From positions 189,384 through 253,383 of the forward strand of contig LMSR01000016.1 of NCBI GenBank assembly GCA_001429555.1: a stretch of 64,000 nt of DNA, given 5' to 3'. Under the pieces are notes generated by a model. That model was not told the DNA's origin. It made no database searches and was given only the letters and a program-made list of their open reading frames with translations. Positions 45,226 through 53,279 of the stretch are shown here, in pieces. Within the stretch, counting starts at the first letter, position 1, and every line of letters begins with the position of its first letter. Source of the DNA: Nocardioides sp. Soil797. GTDB taxonomy: Bacteria > Actinomycetota > Actinomycetes > Propionibacteriales > Nocardioidaceae. The position numbers and the translations under genes were made by a program.

Positions 45226-45426
45226 ATGGCAAAACCTGGCGAGATCTCCGAGGTGAACTTTCTGACGATCGCCGAGGTCGCAGCGATGATGCGCGTCTCC
45301 AAGATGACCGTCTACCGCCTCGTCCACAACGGCGACCTGGCCGCCGTACGCGTCGGCCGCTCCTTCCGGGTCACCGAGAAGGACGTCAACGAGTACATCC
45401 GGCGCAGCTTCTACGACGCCGGCTGA
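45226..45426 (+). CDS. Excisionase/MerR-type helix-turn-helix protein (Rv0500A-like)
   Basis: A 66-residue single-domain DNA-binding protein: FLTIAEVAAMMRVSKMTVYRL (key part TIAEVAAMMRVSKMTVYRL) then VHNGDLAAVRVGRSFRVTEKDVNEYI. It corresponds in position and sequence to mycobacterial Rv0500A, upstream of the bS22 gene, and belongs to the excisionase-family HTH group related to BldC. The ATG at 45226 gives the compact domain; the frame is open far upstream but without domain content. Probable transcription regulator, targets unknown. Confidence 0.88.
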   Translation: MAKPGEISEVNFLTIAEVAAMMRVSKMTVYRLVHNGDLAAVRVGRSFRVTEKDVNEYIRRSFYDAG

Positions 45427-45430
45427 CGGA

Positions 45431-45469
45431 ACCGGCGGACAGGACCGGCGGACAGGACTGGCGGACAGG
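45431..45469. repeat. 13-base tandem repeat, three copies
   Basis: ACCGGCGGACAGG is repeated at 45431, 45444 and 45457, the last copy with one change. It begins just after the stop codon of the HTH gene. Confidence 0.85.
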
Positions 45470-45488
45470 GCTGCGCTCACGGGCTTGG

Positions 45489-45539
45489 CTGACGGGCCCG
45501 ACTGACGGGCCCGACTGACAGGCCGGCTGACAGGCCCGG
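45489..45539. repeat. Second 13-base tandem array, four copies
   Basis: CTGACGGGCCCGA is present exactly at 45489 and 45502, then in variant forms at 45515 (12 bases) and 45527. The array follows the first by 20 bases. The two units have the same length but different sequences, so the 13-base period itself may matter. Confidence 0.8.
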
Positions 45540-45671
45540 CTGGGGGTCTTCACCCCTTGCCACGATGCGGTCAGGAAGTCGCTGGTTTCTGCTGCTTGCC
45601 CATAGCCGGATAGGCTGTGCCGGTCGCCTCGGCCCTTCTGTCGAGCGACCGCAAGCTCTGGAAGGAAAACA

Positions 45672-45773
45672 GTGGGTTCAGTCATCAAGAAGCGCCGTAA
45701 GCGTATGGCGAAGAAGAAGCACCGCAAGCTGCTCAAGAAGACGCGCGTCCAGCGTCGCAAGCTCGGCAAGTAG
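45672..45773 (+). CDS. Small ribosomal subunit protein bS22 (33 residues)
   Basis: A very basic 33-residue peptide, beginning [19 protein letters not shown] and ending RRKLGK, matching the AURKAIP1/COX24-type peptide found as bS22 in mycobacterial 30S subunits (Rv0500B position). GTG at 45672 has a GGAAGGA site six bases upstream. It lies between the HTH gene and the SDR gene, the conserved actinobacterial order. Too short for usual gene finders. Confidence 0.92.
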   Translation: MGSVIKKRRKRMAKKKHRKLLKKTRVQRRKLGK

Positions 45774-45802
45774 TCCTCACCCGAGACTGAAGGGCGCCGA
45801 GC

Positions 45803-46843
45803 ATGGGCAGAGTAGTTCTGGTCACCGGGGTCTCTCGAGACCTCGGTCTCCGGTTTGCCCGTGAGATCGCCACCGACCCGTCGGTCGATCGCGTGATCGG
45901 CGTCGACATCGTCCCCCCGCGGGGCGACACGGCCGGTGTTGACTTCATCCGTGCCGACATCCGCAATCCGGTCATCGCCAAGGTGATCGTGAAGGAGGAG
46001 GTCGACACCGTCGTCCACATGAGCGTCATCGCCACCCCTGGTGGCGTGGGCGGTCGGGTGACGATGAAGGAGCTCAACGTCATCGGCACCATGCAGCTCC
46101 TTGCGGCGTGCCAGCGTGCCCCGGGACTGCAACACCTCGTGGTCAAGTCGACCACCACGGTCTACGGCGCGAGCAATCGCGACCCGGCCATGTTCACCGA
46201 GGAGATGGACCCGAAACGCACACCGAGTTCGGGCTACTCCCGTGACGCCTACGAGGTCGAGGGTTACGTGCGCGGGTTCGCCCGTCGGCGCCCCGACGTG
46301 CGCGTGGCGATGCTGCGCGCGGCCAACATCATCGGCCCCGACGTCCAGTCGCCGATCACGCACTACTTCAAGCTGCCGGTCCTGCCGACCGTTCTGGGCT
46401 TCGACCCGCGCCTTCAGTTCCTGCACGTCGACGACCTGATGGCGGTGCTGCGCTTCGCGACGCTCTCCGACAGTGCCGTCGGCACCGTCAACGTGGCCGG
46501 GGACGGCGTGATCATGCTCTCCCAGGCCGCCCGCCGACTGGGGCGTACGTCGCTGCCGTTGCCGTCGTTCGCCGTGGGCGGGCTCGGCTCCGTGTTGCGC
46601 CGCGGTGGACTCGCTGACTTCTCGCCCGAGCAGGTCGGGTTCCTGACCTTCGGCCGCGGCGTCGACACGACGCGCATGCGTGCCGAGTGGGCCTTCGAGC
46701 CACAGCACACGACCGCGTCTGCCTTCGCCGACTTCGTCGGCTCCCTGCCGCCCGGCATCCGTGCACCCGGTCACCTGGCCTCGGCCGACCACGTCCTTGC
46801 CGGACTGACCGACCAACTTTCGGGAGGAGACGCCCGTGGGTGA
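45803..46843 (+). CDS. NAD-dependent epimerase/dehydratase-like SDR protein
   Basis: A 346-residue extended-SDR protein in the position of mycobacterial galE2 (Rv0501). The cofactor loop is VTGVSRDLGLRFA (about residues 6-18) and VIGVDIVPP follows. The active-site Tyr region reads SSGYSRDAYEVEG, in which the usual YxxxK lysine is not found, so a normal UDP-glucose 4-epimerase activity is doubtful. The ATG has AAGGGCG upstream. The end overlaps the acyltransferase gene by 8 bases. Confidence 0.82.
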   Translation: MGRVVLVTGVSRDLGLRFAREIATDPSVDRVIGVDIVPPRGDTAGVDFIRADIRNPVIAKVIVKEEVDTVVHMSVIATPGGVGGRVTMKELNVIGTMQLLAACQRAPGLQHLVVKSTTTVYGASNRDPAMFTEEMDPKRTPSSGYSRDAYEVEGYVRGFARRRPDVRVAMLRAANIIGPDVQSPITHYFKLPVLPTVLGFDPRLQFLHVDDLMAVLRFATLSDSAVGTVNVAGDGVIMLSQAARRLGRTSLPLPSFAVGGLGSVLRRGGLADFSPEQVGFLTFGRGVDTTRMRAEWAFEPQHTTASAFADFVGSLPPGIRAPGHLASADHVLAGLTDQLSGGDARG

Positions 46844-47972
46844 CGCTGAGATCATCCCGATCGGCACCCGGGGCCGTCCCGGGCGAGGAACGGGCAGCCA
46901 GCGCCCCTCATCGGCGGCGCGTGGCCTGGCCCGCGACTCGAAGAAGGTCACCAAGCCGGCCAAGTCGCCCGCCATCGACCCGCCCCAGGGATCGAGCGAG
47001 GCCGGGCGTGGGTCGTCCTCGGCGAAGACCGGCGTCGAGACGTCGTCGACGTCCGCAGTCGACCGCGGCCTCGGCGGAGGCATTCCGGTGGGCGACTGGC
47101 TCGCCGCCGTGAACGCCGCTGCCCTCGAGGTGTTCGGCACCGACTGGGAGCCCCGCCTGGCCCAGTTCCTGGCCTTCCTGCGGCGTCGGCTCAACGGCGA
47201 CTACGTGGTCGACGAGTACGGCTTCGACACCGAGGTGACCGAGCGGTTCTTCATGGCCGCGCTGCGCCCGATCGCCGAGAAGTGGTTCCGCATCGAGGTG
47301 CGTGGCCTGGAGAACATCCCGACGGAGGGTGGGGCGCTGGTCGTCTCCAACCACTCGGGCACGATTCCCGTCGACGGACTGATGACCATGGTGACCACCC
47401 ATGACCGCGCCGGCCGGTTCCTGCGGCCCCTTGGTGCCGATCTGGTCTTCCAGCTGCCGATCGTCGGTGGGCTGGCCCGCAAGGGCGGTGCGACCCTGGC
47501 CTGCAGCGAGGATGCCGAACGGATGCTGCGCGGTGGCGAGCTGGTCGGGGTCTGGCCAGAGGGCTTCAAGGGCATCGGCAAGCCCTACTCCGAGCGTTAC
47601 CGGCTGCAACGGTTCGGCCGCGGTGGCTTCGTCTCCGCCGCGCTGCGCACCGGCGTACCCATCATCCCGTTGTCGGTGGTCGGCGCCGAGGAGATCTATC
47701 CCCTGGTCGGCAACGTGCCCTCACTGGCGCGGCTGCTGGGCATCCCCTACATCCCGATCACGCCGTTCTTCCCGCTGCTCGGGCCGCTTGGCCTGGTGCC
47801 GCTCCCGTCCAAGTGGCTGCTCGAGTTCGGCGAGCCGATCCGCACCGACGACTACGACGAGAACGCCGCCGACGACCCGATGCTGGTCTTCAACGTCACC
47901 GACCAGGTGCGCGAGACGATCCAGCAGACGCTCTACAAGCTGCTGATGGAGCGCAAGTCGGTCTTCCACTGA
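46836..47972 (+). CDS. 1-acylglycerol-3-phosphate acyltransferase-like protein
   Basis: A 378-residue PlsC-superfamily protein (Rv0502 position). The first 75-80 residues are a low-complexity Ser/Arg/Ala tail. The domain (about 100-375) has LVVSNHSGTIPVDGLM in place of the canonical NHX4D, a VWPEGFKGIGKPYSERYRLQRFGRGGF segment (key part WPEGFKGIGKPYSERY) and VPIIPLSVVGAEEIYP. Hydrophobic stretches near 300-320 suggest membrane association. Probably acylates a glycerophospholipid or related lipid; substrate uncertain. Confidence 0.82.
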   Translation: MGDAEIIPIGTRGRPGRGTGSQRPSSAARGLARDSKKVTKPAKSPAIDPPQGSSEAGRGSSSAKTGVETSSTSAVDRGLGGGIPVGDWLAAVNAAALEVFGTDWEPRLAQFLAFLRRRLNGDYVVDEYGFDTEVTERFFMAALRPIAEKWFRIEVRGLENIPTEGGALVVSNHSGTIPVDGLMTMVTTHDRAGRFLRPLGADLVFQLPIVGGLARKGGATLACSEDAERMLRGGELVGVWPEGFKGIGKPYSERYRLQRFGRGGFVSAALRTGVPIIPLSVVGAEEIYPLVGNVPSLARLLGIPYIPITPFFPLLGPLGLVPLPSKWLLEFGEPIRTDDYDENAADDPMLVFNVTDQVRETIQQTLYKLLMERKSVFH

Positions 47973-48074
47973 GCCTGAACCCACCGATCTCTCGCCTGCT
48001 GCGCGCCTCCATCCGGGCGATCCCGCTGCGTGGGATCCGTGCCGAGGAGACCGAGACCCCGGCACCTTGACCGG

Positions 48075-48111
48075 TGAGCGCCCGCCGGCGCGTCCGAACC
48101 GGTGGCGCTCA
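48075..48111. terminator. Inverted repeat at convergent ends
   Basis: TGAGCGCC (48075-48082) and GGCGCTCA (48104-48111) are perfect inverted copies; the right arm includes the stop codon of the RsbN-like gene. A second hairpin, GATCCC...GGGATC, lies at 48021-48039 after the acyltransferase. Both fit weak terminators for the two convergent genes. Confidence 0.5.
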
Positions 48112-49227
48112 GTTGCCGCCGAGCAGATCGTTCACGATGGGCCCGAGCGGCAGAATGCCATCCTCACCGAGGAGGTTCTCGGTGGTCTGGTCGACCGCGT
48201 CGCCGAGGTCGGTCACCGTCTTGTCGACGGTCTTCTTGGCCTTCTTCGTGGTCTTGTCGACCGGGGCGGTCACGGAGTCGTCATCGCCCTTGCCGCCCGA
48301 GTGGGGAGTCGGGTCGTCGCCGACCGGGATCTCCGGGATCTGGTCGGGGTCGACGTACTGATCTGGCTCGCTCGGGATCCTGGTCGGCTCGGCCGCCTCG
48401 CTCGGGCTGACCTGCGGCCCGGAGAGGGCCAGCGCCTGGACCAGGCGCTTGGGCACCTCGAGAGCTGCGGTCGTGCAGTCGGGACAGGCCCGGGCGACCC
48501 GGTCGTTGATGTCACTGAGCACTTCGGCCGCGTTGTTGAGTGAGCCGGTGACCGCCGAGGGAAGCAAGGCATCGAGTGAGACCAGCTTCCTCATCGACTT
48601 GTCGACGAACGACCCGAGGTCACGGACCGGACTGACGTCACCGTCATCGGCGTACTGTCCCAGGACCAGGTCGGCCGCCTGGCCGGCCTGGCTCGAGAAG
48701 TCATCGAGGGTGGCGGGCACCCGATCGGCGTTCTTGGCGTCGATCTTCAGGGCCAGCGCCTCCACCTCGGAGAGGCGGTCGCGGGCGTGGGAGAGCTGGG
48801 TCTCCGCCTTTGCGTCATCGCTCAGGGAGAGCGAGGACTGGGCGCCCTCGATCACGCGCTTGATCGGATAGAGGGTGTCGCCCGGCAGAGCACCCTGGGC
48901 GGCGACCGCAACGGAAGTGGTCGCGCCGAGCAGGGCGACGGTGCCGCCCACGACGGCCAGTCGACGGTCACGCCGGCTGCGCGGGTGGGTGGGCAGGGCG
49001 AGCTTGCTGTCGACCTCGGTGAGGGCGACGTCGGCCTCGGTCATCAACTGGGCCCGCAGGTCGCTGACGAACTCGGGGCGGGCCACGGGCGCCTCGACGG
49101 AGCGCAACGCCGACACGGTCGCCAGCAACTCCCGATGGCGAGCCCGGACGTCGTCGGAGAGCTGATCGCTCTCGACCAGCTCGGCGAACTCCTCGGCGCG
49201 TCGTTGCGCCGGAAGCAGCGAGATCAT
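48109..49227 (-). CDS. DUF5667 membrane protein, RsbN-like anti-sigma factor
   Basis: A 372-residue protein encoded just after the sigma factor gene. The N-terminal about 85 residues are cytoplasmic and probably bind the sigma factor; a membrane segment spans about residues 90-110 (LAVVGGTVALLGATTSVAVAA). The outside part begins with the DUF5667 hallmark PGDTLYPIKRVIEGAQ (115-130), a helical domain follows, and the C-terminus is Pro/Asp-rich. It corresponds to RsbN of Streptomyces (SCO3324 position, from memory). It would hold the sigma factor at the membrane until released. Confidence 0.78.
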   Translation of the reverse strand: MISLLPAQRRAEEFAELVESDQLSDDVRARHRELLATVSALRSVEAPVARPEFVSDLRAQLMTEADVALTEVDSKLALPTHPRSRRDRRLAVVGGTVALLGATTSVAVAAQGALPGDTLYPIKRVIEGAQSSLSLSDDAKAETQLSHARDRLSEVEALALKIDAKNADRVPATLDDFSSQAGQAADLVLGQYADDGDVSPVRDLGSFVDKSMRKLVSLDALLPSAVTGSLNNAAEVLSDINDRVARACPDCTTAALEVPKRLVQALALSGPQVSPSEAAEPTRIPSEPDQYVDPDQIPEIPVGDDPTPHSGGKGDDDSVTAPVDKTTKKAKKTVDKTVTDLGDAVDQTTENLLGEDGILPLGPIVNDLLGGN

Positions 49228-49351
49228 CGCATTCGTCCTGTCAGCTCGTGTCCTTCGTCAACCCGCACGCGACACCGCGTCGGGGTTGACCCCGTCACAG
49301 AGGCAAACGACAGACCGGGGAGCGAGGTTACGCAGTGAGACGTGGAACGCA

Positions 49352-50128
49352 TCAGTCCCTCATCCCTGCGGGAAGCAGCTTGGCGAGGTTGCGTACGCCG
49401 CGCAGCTGGAGCTGCTTCACGGCACCGTCGGAGCGGGAGAGGACCTTTGCGGTCTCCGCGATGCTCATTCCCTGCAGGAATCGCATCACGAGGCACTCCT
49501 GCTGCTCCTTGGGCAGCTTCTGCAGTGCGATCAGCAATGACTCGTTGTTGAGTGAGGCCAGGACAGCGACCTCGGGCCCCTCGGTCGCGTCGTCGTGCAG
49601 GCCCATGTCTTCGGTGGTCATCTCGAGACGGGTGCGCCCGGCCTTGAAGTGGTCGGTGGTGAGGTTGCGGGCGATGGTCATCAGCCAGGCGCCGAAGTCC
49701 TTGCCCTGCCAGCGGAAGTTGTTCATCGACCGCAGCGCCCGGAAGAACGTCTCCGAGGCAAGGTCCTCGGCCAAGGACTGGGAGCGGGTGCGGTAGTAGA
49801 GGAAGCGGTAGACCGATGGGTGGTAGTGGTCGAAGAGCTGGCCGAACGCCTCCTTGTCACCACCGCGGGCGAGCTCGACCAGGGCGATCAGTCGCTCACG
49901 GTCGGCTTCGTGCTCCGCCGAGGACGTGGCCTGGTCGGCATCGTCGTACGGGCCAGGGTCGGCGCCGCCGCCAGCCGCCGTACGGCTTCCTCCGGGGAGT
50001 ACGCCGGGGGACGGCGTCGTGCTGTGCGCGACGGCGAGGGCGAGGTCGGGCTCGGTCGCGAGGATCGACAGGACGGCTTCGCGCAGCGCGGACAAACCGC
50101 GGGCGATGCCCTCGTCTCCCGGAACCAT
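49352..50128 (-). CDS. ECF sigma factor, BldN-like with N-terminal pro-region
   Basis: A 258-residue group 4 sigma factor. Region 2 (about 83-150) reads EAFGQLFDHYHPSVYRFLYY, SLAEDLASETFFRAL and WQGKDFGAWLMTIARN; region 4 (about 195-250) has LPKEQQECLVMRFLQGMSIAETAKVL and GAVKQLQLRGVRNLAKLLP (given in parts). The first 80 residues form an extension with LSALREAVLSIL like the pro-sequence of Streptomyces BldN, which is removed by proteolysis. ATG at 50128 has a GGAGGG site. Its anti-sigma partner follows. In a non-sporulating relative its regulon is unknown. Confidence 0.85.
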   Translation of the reverse strand: MVPGDEGIARGLSALREAVLSILATEPDLALAVAHSTTPSPGVLPGGSRTAAGGGADPGPYDDADQATSSAEHEADRERLIALVELARGGDKEAFGQLFDHYHPSVYRFLYYRTRSQSLAEDLASETFFRALRSMNNFRWQGKDFGAWLMTIARNLTTDHFKAGRTRLEMTTEDMGLHDDATEGPEVAVLASLNNESLLIALQKLPKEQQECLVMRFLQGMSIAETAKVLSRSDGAVKQLQLRGVRNLAKLLPAGMRD

Positions 50129-50171
50129 GGAACTACCCTCCTGCGGATCCTCCCCTGATCCGACGTACCCA

Positions 50172-50200
50172 AGAGTAGGCAACTTTTCGGCCCCTGTGAA
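50172..50200 (-). promoter_or_regulatory. Promoter of the BldN-like sigma gene
   Basis: On the minus strand TTCACA (50200-50195) and TACTCT (50177-50172) are spaced by 17 bases. The predicted start is about 40 bases before the ATG, leaving room for the GGAGGG site. Confidence 0.55.
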
Positions 50201-50224
50201 CAGTCGTCCGAAAAACGGGTCCGC

Positions 50225-51112
50225 TCAGGAACGGGCGCGCCGCATGGCCGCCACGGCGGCGATCCCGCCGGAGGCGGCGCCCGCCACGGCCCCGACCAAC
50301 AGTCCGGCCCGAGCGGCCCGACGGCCGGTGCGGTAGTCGCGGATGCGCCAGCCACGCTCGCGGGCGTGGGCACGGAGCTTGGCGTCGGGGTTGATCGCCA
50401 CCGGGTCACCGACCAACGAGAGCATGGGCAGGTCGTTGGAGGAGTCGCTGTAGGCCGAGCACCGGGACAGGTCGAGCCCCTCGCGAGCGGCGAGAGCCTT
50501 CACCGCCTCGGCCTTCGCCGGTCCGTGCAGCATGTCGCCGACGAGCTGGCCGGTGTAGACGCCGTCGACGTGCTCGGCCACCGTGCCCATCGCACCGGTC
50601 AGGCCGAGTCGCTTGGCGATGATGTTGGCGATCTCGATCGGCGCCGCGGTGACCAACCAGACCCGTTGTCCCTCGTCGAGGTGCAACTGCGCCAGGGCTC
50701 GGGTGCCCGGCCAGATCCGGTGCGCCATCGCCTCGTCGAAGATCTCCTCGCCCAGCTCCTCGAGCTCGGCCACCGTGTGGCCGGCGATGAACCCCAGGGC
50801 CGAGTTGCGGGCCTCCGCAACGTGTTCGGGATCCTCGACACCGACAAACCTGAAATACGCCTGCTTGTAGGCCGCACCGAGGATGTCGCGCGTGGTGAAG
50901 AACTTGCGCCGGTGCAGGCCCAACGCGAAGTGGAAGATGCTGGCGCCCTGCATCACCGTGTTGTCGACGTCGAAGAAGGCAGCCGAGCGAGGGTCCTGGG
51001 GCATGTCGAGCGCCGACTCGACCTCGGCCGACGCAGCGGCAGCCTCACCGGCCATGGTGGAACGCAGCTTCAGGTCGATCCGCTTGGGCGTGCGTGGGCG
51101 CTTGTCGGTCAC
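50225..51112 (-). CDS. HAD-IB family phosphatase (SerB1-like)
   Basis: A 295-residue protein with motif [14 protein letters not shown] (Asp48, Asp50), motif II region [15 protein letters not shown] and motif [15 protein letters not shown]. It resembles actinobacterial SerB1/RsbN-region HAD-IB proteins, which may act on phosphoserine or lipid phosphates. The C-terminus has an Ala/Gly-rich hydrophobic stretch (about 268-288) that may be a membrane anchor. GTG start six bases after TAGGCT. Confidence 0.88.
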   Translation of the reverse strand: MTDKRPRTPKRIDLKLRSTMAGEAAAASAEVESALDMPQDPRSAAFFDVDNTVMQGASIFHFALGLHRRKFFTTRDILGAAYKQAYFRFVGVEDPEHVAEARNSALGFIAGHTVAELEELGEEIFDEAMAHRIWPGTRALAQLHLDEGQRVWLVTAAPIEIANIIAKRLGLTGAMGTVAEHVDGVYTGQLVGDMLHGPAKAEAVKALAAREGLDLSRCSAYSDSSNDLPMLSLVGDPVAINPDAKLRAHARERGWRIRDYRTGRRAARAGLLVGAVAGAASGGIAAVAAMRRARS

Positions 51113-51118
51113 GCCACA

Positions 51119-51124
51119 AGCCTA
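51119..51124 (-). promoter_or_regulatory. -10 TAGGCT before HAD-IB gene
   Basis: TAGGCT on the minus strand ends six bases before the GTG at 51112, as in other leaderless starts of this window. Confidence 0.45.
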
Positions 51125-51201
51125 GTGGGCACCACCCGCAGTTCTTCGACGAACTTCCGGTGCCACCCGACGACGCTGTGAGGTTGTGGAAGTATCCACC
51201 C

Positions 51202-52812
51202 ATGACGAACTCCGTCGCCGACCTGCTGACCTCGGCCGCCCGCGACCTGCCCGACGGCCTCGCCGTGGTCGAGGCTTCGAGCGGTCGGCGCGTCACCTGG
51301 GCCGAGCTCGAGGACGAGGTGGACCGAGTCGCTGCGGGCTTCGGTCGCCAGGGCACTGTCGCCGGCTACCGGGTGATGCTGGCGCTGGGCAACCGGATCG
51401 AGTTCATCACCACCTATCTCGGTGCCCTGCGCGCCCAGCTGGTCGTCGTACCGGTCAACCCGCGCTCCACCGCCAACGAGTTCGCCAGGATGCTCGCCGA
51501 CTCGGGGGCCCGCCTGGTGGTCGCCGACCCCGACACGGTCGGCGCCGTGCGCGAGGCCATCTCGTTCCTGGAGAGCGCCCGCAGCGGCGACTTCGAGGGC
51601 ATCGACCCGGCCCTCCTGGAGGGTGTGCCCACGCCGCGCACCGTCGTCGTGGCCACGGCTCCGGAGCAGGGCGAACGCTCGTACGACGAACTCAGCGCCA
51701 GCCACGGTCGTGCGCTGCCCGCGCTGCAGGATCCGGAGACGCTGGCCGCGCTCCTCTACACCAGCGGTACGTCGGGCCGGCCCCGCGCCGCGATGCTCAG
51801 CCATCGTGCGCTGCTGTCCAACATCGAGCAGATCGCCGCCGTGGACCCGCCGATGCTCGACGTCGACGACGTGGTGCTGGGCGTGCTCCCACTGTTCCAC
51901 GTCTACGGTCTCAACGCGGTGCTCGGCGGAGCGCTCAGGATGCGGGCCCGGGTGGTTCTCGCCGACACCTTCGAGCCGGCCGGCACCCTCGACCTGATCG
52001 AGGACGAGGCGATCAGCGTGGTGCCGGTCGCACCTCCTGTCTTCACCCACTGGTTGCCGATGGAAGACCTCGCGGAGCGCCTCGGACCGGTTCGGCTGGT
52101 GCTCTCCGGTTCGGCGCCCCTGTCGGCCGAGGTGGTCGAGGAGTTCGTGGCCAAGGCCTCGGTCGACGTCCACCAGGGATATGGCCTGACCGAGGCCGCT
52201 CCCGTGGTGACCTCGACCCTGTGCAGCAAGGAGGCCGAGGCCGGTTCCGTCGGAGCAGCGCTGCCCGGCATCGAGATCCGGTTGCGCGACGAGGACGGCG
52301 GCCCGGTCGAGGGCAACGACCCGGGTGACATCGAGATTCGCGGCGACAACCTCTTCGGTGGCTACTGGCCCGACGGGGCGGACGGCCCTGACAGCGAGGG
52401 GTGGTGGGCCACCGGTGACGTGGGTTTCCTCGATGACGACGGAGACCTGTTCCTGGTCGATCGCCGCAAGGAGCTCGTCATCGTCTCGGGGTTCAACGTC
52501 TATCCCTCCGAGGTCGAGGAGGTCATCAAGGAGACCCCCGACGTGCGCGACTGCGCAGTGATCGGGGTCGAGGACGAACGCACCGGTGAGGCCGTCGTGG
52601 CCTACGTGGTCGCCGCCGGGTCGGTCCCCGCCGAGCAGGTCGAGGCCGCCGTACGACAACGCTGTGCCGACCAGCTGGCGCGCTTCAAGCAGCCTGCGAC
52701 CGTGCACGTGGTCGACGAGTTGCCCTACACGGTGACCGGCAAGGTGCAGAAGGGCCGGCTCCGCGCCGCTGCCCGCAAGCGGGTCGCACTGTTCGAGGAG
52801 TCGGCGGAGTGA
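51202..52812 (+). CDS. AMP-binding acyl-CoA synthetase-like protein
   Basis: A 536-residue member of the ANL superfamily. Motifs: LLYTSGTSGRPRAAMLSH (A3; the usual PKG is PRA here), QGYGLTEAAPVVTS (A5), GWWATGDVGFLDDDGDLFLVDR (key part ATGDVGFLDDDG) and TVTGKVQKGRLR with the C-terminal catalytic Lys. It probably activates a fatty or aryl acid with ATP and CoA. ATG at 51202 is divergent from the HAD-IB gene; the glutaredoxin-like gene overlaps its stop. Confidence 0.88.
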   Translation: MTNSVADLLTSAARDLPDGLAVVEASSGRRVTWAELEDEVDRVAAGFGRQGTVAGYRVMLALGNRIEFITTYLGALRAQLVVVPVNPRSTANEFARMLADSGARLVVADPDTVGAVREAISFLESARSGDFEGIDPALLEGVPTPRTVVVATAPEQGERSYDELSASHGRALPALQDPETLAALLYTSGTSGRPRAAMLSHRALLSNIEQIAAVDPPMLDVDDVVLGVLPLFHVYGLNAVLGGALRMRARVVLADTFEPAGTLDLIEDEAISVVPVAPPVFTHWLPMEDLAERLGPVRLVLSGSAPLSAEVVEEFVAKASVDVHQGYGLTEAAPVVTSTLCSKEAEAGSVGAALPGIEIRLRDEDGGPVEGNDPGDIEIRGDNLFGGYWPDGADGPDSEGWWATGDVGFLDDDGDLFLVDRRKELVIVSGFNVYPSEVEEVIKETPDVRDCAVIGVEDERTGEAVVAYVVAAGSVPAEQVEAAVRQRCADQLARFKQPATVHVVDELPYTVTGKVQKGRLRAAARKRVALFEESAE

Positions 52813-53066
52813 CGGAGCAAGCCAGCGGTCAGCCCCGCGTGCGGCTGTTCTCCCGCGATGGCTGCCACCTGTGCGATGAGGCGCGGGCGGTGATCGCCAG
52901 GGTCTGTGCCGACCTCGGGGAGAGCTTCGACGAGGTCGACATCGACGGCGATCCGGTGCTGCGTGAGAAGTTCACCGACGAGGTCCCGGTGACCTTCGTC
53001 GACGGGTCCCAACACGATTTCTGGCGCGTCGACGAGACCCGGCTGCGCCGCGCACTCGCCCGCTGA
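52809..53066 (+). CDS. Glutaredoxin-like (DUF836) protein
   Basis: An 85-residue thioredoxin-fold protein: RVRLFSRDGCHLCDEARAVI with a CHLC redox pair, then EVDIDGDPVLREKFTDEVPVTFVDG with the cis-Pro. In actinobacteria it commonly stands just before rex-hemA (Rv0508 position). It probably acts as a small thiol oxidoreductase. The GTG start overlaps the ligase stop. Confidence 0.9.
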   Translation: MTEQASGQPRVRLFSRDGCHLCDEARAVIARVCADLGESFDEVDIDGDPVLREKFTDEVPVTFVDGSQHDFWRVDETRLRRALAR

Positions 53067-53170
53067 CCGCGGCCGTCCCAGCAGCGACCCGGGTCGGGGT
53101 GCGGCCGAGCTGGCCGACCCCCCCATGGGGTGAGTCTTCTCACCTGTGGTAGCCAGTCAGCGGACTCGTT

Positions 53171-53203
53171 TTGTTCTTCTGTTCACAAACTCCTATGGTG
53201 AAC
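53171..53203 (+). promoter_or_regulatory. Promoter and Rex operator of rex-hem operon
   Basis: TTGTTCTTCTGTTCACAA (53171-53188) has a complete right half-site (TTCACAA) and a partial left half (TTGT) of the Rex operator TTGTGAANNNNTTCACAA. A wider inverted repeat, GTTCAC...GTGAAC, spans 53181-53203. Promoter elements TTGTTC (53171-53176) and TATGGT (53194-53199), 17 bases apart, overlap these sites, fitting redox autoregulation. Confidence 0.6.
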
Positions 53204-53279
53204 CGCGCTGCAAGGAAATCTTCCCGCATCCCAGCCGGGAGACACAGCCGAGCCTTGCGGCCCTCTGGAGACGAGAACA

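Noticed and set aside
47973..48070. Open tail reading ISRLLRASIRAIPLRGIRAEETETPAP after the acyltransferase
   Set aside because: No start codon or ribosome site in frame and no known family; treated as intergenic DNA with two hairpins.
50187..50202. Rex operator in front of the BldN-like sigma gene (CTGTGAACAG)
   Set aside because: Only a short palindromic half-site; it lacks the spacing of a Rex operator and overlaps an ordinary -35 element.
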